The notes below the pieces were generated by a model. That model worked only from the letters and a program-made list of their open reading frames with translations, did not search any database and was not told the origin of the DNA. Below are positions 62,201-64,000 of a stretch of DNA of 64,000 nucleotides, in pieces. How positions within the stretch are numbered: the stretch's first letter is position 1; every line of letters starts with the position of its first letter. The translations under genes were made by a program, and so were the position numbers. Source of the DNA: Branchinecta lynchi (Eukaryota > Arthropoda > Branchiopoda > Anostraca > Branchinectidae); contig JAKZAP010000118.1 of NCBI GenBank assembly GCA_023053575.1, positions 60,189 to 124,188 on the forward strand. Reading direction: 5' to 3'.

Positions 62201-62340
62201 TTGTTTCCCCACAAGGTTTGTTTTCCCACAAGGTTTGTTTTCCCCCAAGGTTGGTTTTCCCGCAAGGTTGGTTTTCCCACAAGGTTTGTTTTCCCACTGT
62301 GTTGGTTTTCCCAAAAGGTTCGCTTTCCCGCAAGGTTGGT
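60750..62340 (-). repeat. Inverted copy of left-arm segment 3400-4990
   Basis: This stretch is the reverse complement of the left arm at about 3400-4990. Paired landmarks sum to a constant 65,740-65,741: 61070-61294 with 4447-4671, 61362-61619 with 4121-4378, and 61690 with 4050. Shared rare variants include the TTTTCGG monomer (4350 and about 61374) and the ACAAATTTTG variant (about 4661 and 61075). About 300 bp present in the left copy near 4.7-5.0 kb is partly rearranged here. Confidence 0.82.
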
Positions 62341-64000
62341 TTTCCCGAAAGGTTTGTTTCCCCACAAGGTTTGTTTTCCCACTAGGTTTGTTTTCCCATA
62401 AGATTTGTTTTCCCACAAGGTTTGTTTTCCCACAAGGTTTGTTTTCCCACAAGGTTGGTTTTCCCAAAAGGTTTGTTTTCCCACAAGGTTAGTTTTCCCA
62501 CAAGGTTTGTTTCCCCACAAGGTTTGTTTCCCCACAAGGTTTGTTTTCCCACAAGGATTGTTTTCTCACAAGGTTTGTTTTCCCACTGTGTTGGTTTTCC
62601 CAAGAGGTTCGCTTTCCCGCAAGGTTCGCTTTCCCGCAAGGTTGGTTTTCCCACAAGGTTTGTTTTCTCACAAGGTTTGTGTTCCCACTAGGTTTGTTTC
62701 CCCACAAGGTTTGTTTTCTCACAAGGTTTGTTTTCCCACAAGGTTTGTTTTCCCACAAGGTTTGTTTTGCCACAAGGTTGGTTTTCCAGAAAGGTTTGTT
62801 TCCCCACAAGGTTGGTTTTCCCACAAGGTTTGTTTTCCCGCAGGGTTTGTTTTCCCACAAGGTTAGTTTTCCCGCAAGGTTTGTTTTCCCACAAGGTTAG
62901 TTTTCCCACAAGGTTTGTTTCCCCACAAGGTTTGTTTTCCCACAAGGATTGTTTTCCCACAAGGTTTGTTTTCCCACTGTGTTGGTTTTCCCAAAAGGTT
63001 CGCTTTCCCGCAAGGTTGGTTTTCCCACAAGGTTGGTTTTCCCGCAGGGTTTGTTTCCCCATAAGGTTGGTTTTCCCAAAAGGTTTGTTTTCTCACAAGG
63101 TTTGTTTTCTCACTAGGTTGGTTTTCCCACAAGGTTTGTTTTCCCACAAGGTTTGTTTACCCACAAGGTTTGTTTTCCCCCAAGGTTGGTTTTCCCGCAA
63201 AGTTGGTTTTCCCATAAGGTTGGTTTTCCCACAAGGTTGGTTTTCCCGCAAGGTTAGTTTTCCCACAAGGTCTGATTTAACACAATGTTTGTTTTCCCAC
63301 AAGGTTGGTTTTCCCGAAAGGTTTGTTTCCCCACAAGGTTGGTTTTCCCACAAGGTTGGTTTTCCCGCAGGGTTTGTTTTCCCACAAGGTTAGTTTTCCC
63401 GCAAGGTTTGTTTTCCCACAAGGTTGGTTTTCCCGAAAGGTTTGTTTCCCCACAAGGTTGGTTTTCCCACAAGGTTGGTTTTCCCGCAGGGTTTGTTTTC
63501 CCACAAGGTTAGTTTTCCCGCAAGGTTTGTTTCCCCACAAGGTTTGTTTTCCCACAAGGTTTGTTTTCCCACTGTGTTGGTTTTCCCAAAAGGTTCGCTT
63601 TCCCACAAGGTTGGTTTTCCCACAAGGTTGGTTTTTCCACAAGGTTGGTTTTCCCGCAGGGTTGCTTTCCCCATGAGGTTGGTTTTCCCACAAGGTTTGT
63701 TTTCTCACAAGGTTTGTTTTCCCACTAGGTTGTTTTTCCCACTAGGTTGGTTTTCCCACAAGCTTTGTTTTCCCACAAGCTTTGTTTTCCCCCAAGGTTG
63801 GTTTTCCCGCAGGGTTTGTTTTCCCACAAGGTTATTTTTCCCGCAGGGTTTGTTTCCCCACAAGGTTTGTTTTCCCACAAGGTTTGTTTTCCCACTGTGT
63901 TGGTTTTCCCAAAAGGTTCGCTTTCCCACAAGGTTGGTTTTCCCACAAGGTTGGTTTTCCCGCAGGGTTGCTTTCCCCATAAGGTTTGTTTTCCCACAAG

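Larger units (their letters stand above)
46814..64000 (-). repeat. 17-bp satellite array, right segment (- orientation)
   Basis: The satellite continues in the same orientation and register as before the LTR element, for about 1,010 monomers, and leaves through the right edge. The monomer types are the same as elsewhere. Segmental copies occur within it at 3,738-bp and 2,007-bp offsets. The last few kilobases share rare variants with the left arm in inverted order. Apart from the repeat, I see no gene or other element in this stretch. Confidence 0.97.

Noticed and set aside
1..64000. CRISPR array
   Set aside because: Repeats are contiguous 17-mers without unique spacers, over tens of kilobases, and the inserted element is eukaryotic.
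1..64000. Telomeric repeat
   Set aside because: The 17-bp monomer is unlike simple telomere repeats and is present in both orientations. A subtelomeric location cannot be excluded.
1..64000. CENP-B box in the 17-bp monomer
   Set aside because: The length matches by coincidence, but the required TTCG...A..CGGG spacing is not met by the monomer variants examined.
1..64000. G-quadruplex-forming array
   Set aside because: There is one GGG or GGGG run per 17-bp monomer, so loops of about 13-14 bases are too long for a standard stable quadruplex.

Overview
This window is eukaryotic and most likely comes from an invertebrate animal. The evidence is the kind of DNA present, since nothing in it identifies a species. 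About 57.6 kb of the 64 kb is one uninterrupted satellite with a 17-bp monomer (consensus on one strand CCTTGTGGGAAAACAAA, on the other AAGGTTTGTTTTCCCAC), roughly 3,390 monomers. No host gene, tRNA, rRNA or CRISPR array is visible. The satellite looks like a heterochromatic (pericentromeric or subtelomeric) block.

Layout. Positions 1-12662 carry the monomer in + orientation. At 12647-12698 the orientation flips through two tiny adjacent palindromes. From there to 40396 the monomer lies in - orientation. A 6,417-bp Ty3/Gypsy-type LTR retrotransposon on the - strand occupies 40397-46813. The - orientation satellite then resumes at 46814 and runs off the right edge. Monomer variants form ordered strings, and those strings have been duplicated in tandem many times. 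Copy offsets are about 5,137, 3,585, 374, 4,371-4,388, 3,468, 2,671, 1,497, 3,738 and 2,007 bp, all equal or close to multiples of 17. Parts of the left arm reappear inverted near the right edge (about 60.75-62.34 kb and around 63.28 kb).

The retrotransposon has two 343-bp LTRs that differ at one base, a 4-bp target duplication (TCCC), a primer-binding-site candidate, a polypurine tract, a gag frame with one CCHC knuckle, and a pol frame in -1 register encoding protease, reverse transcriptase, RNase H and integrase. Both frames are free of stop codons, but the integrase core appears to lack the segment with the second catalytic aspartate. The insertion sits inside a 1,497-bp higher-order repeat unit, so the empty site can be checked arithmetically.

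The 17-mer contains no stop codon in any frame on either strand, and 17 is not a multiple of 3. Hundreds of long open frames in the satellite, up to 634 codons, are therefore by-products of the repeat. I treat only gag and pol as genes. The main points of biological interest are the fold-back strand switch, the perfect match of the common monomer to the CSL/Su(H) DNA-binding consensus and of its CpG variant to the E2F consensus, a 3,468-bp duplication that looks identical, and the damaged integrase in an otherwise young element.
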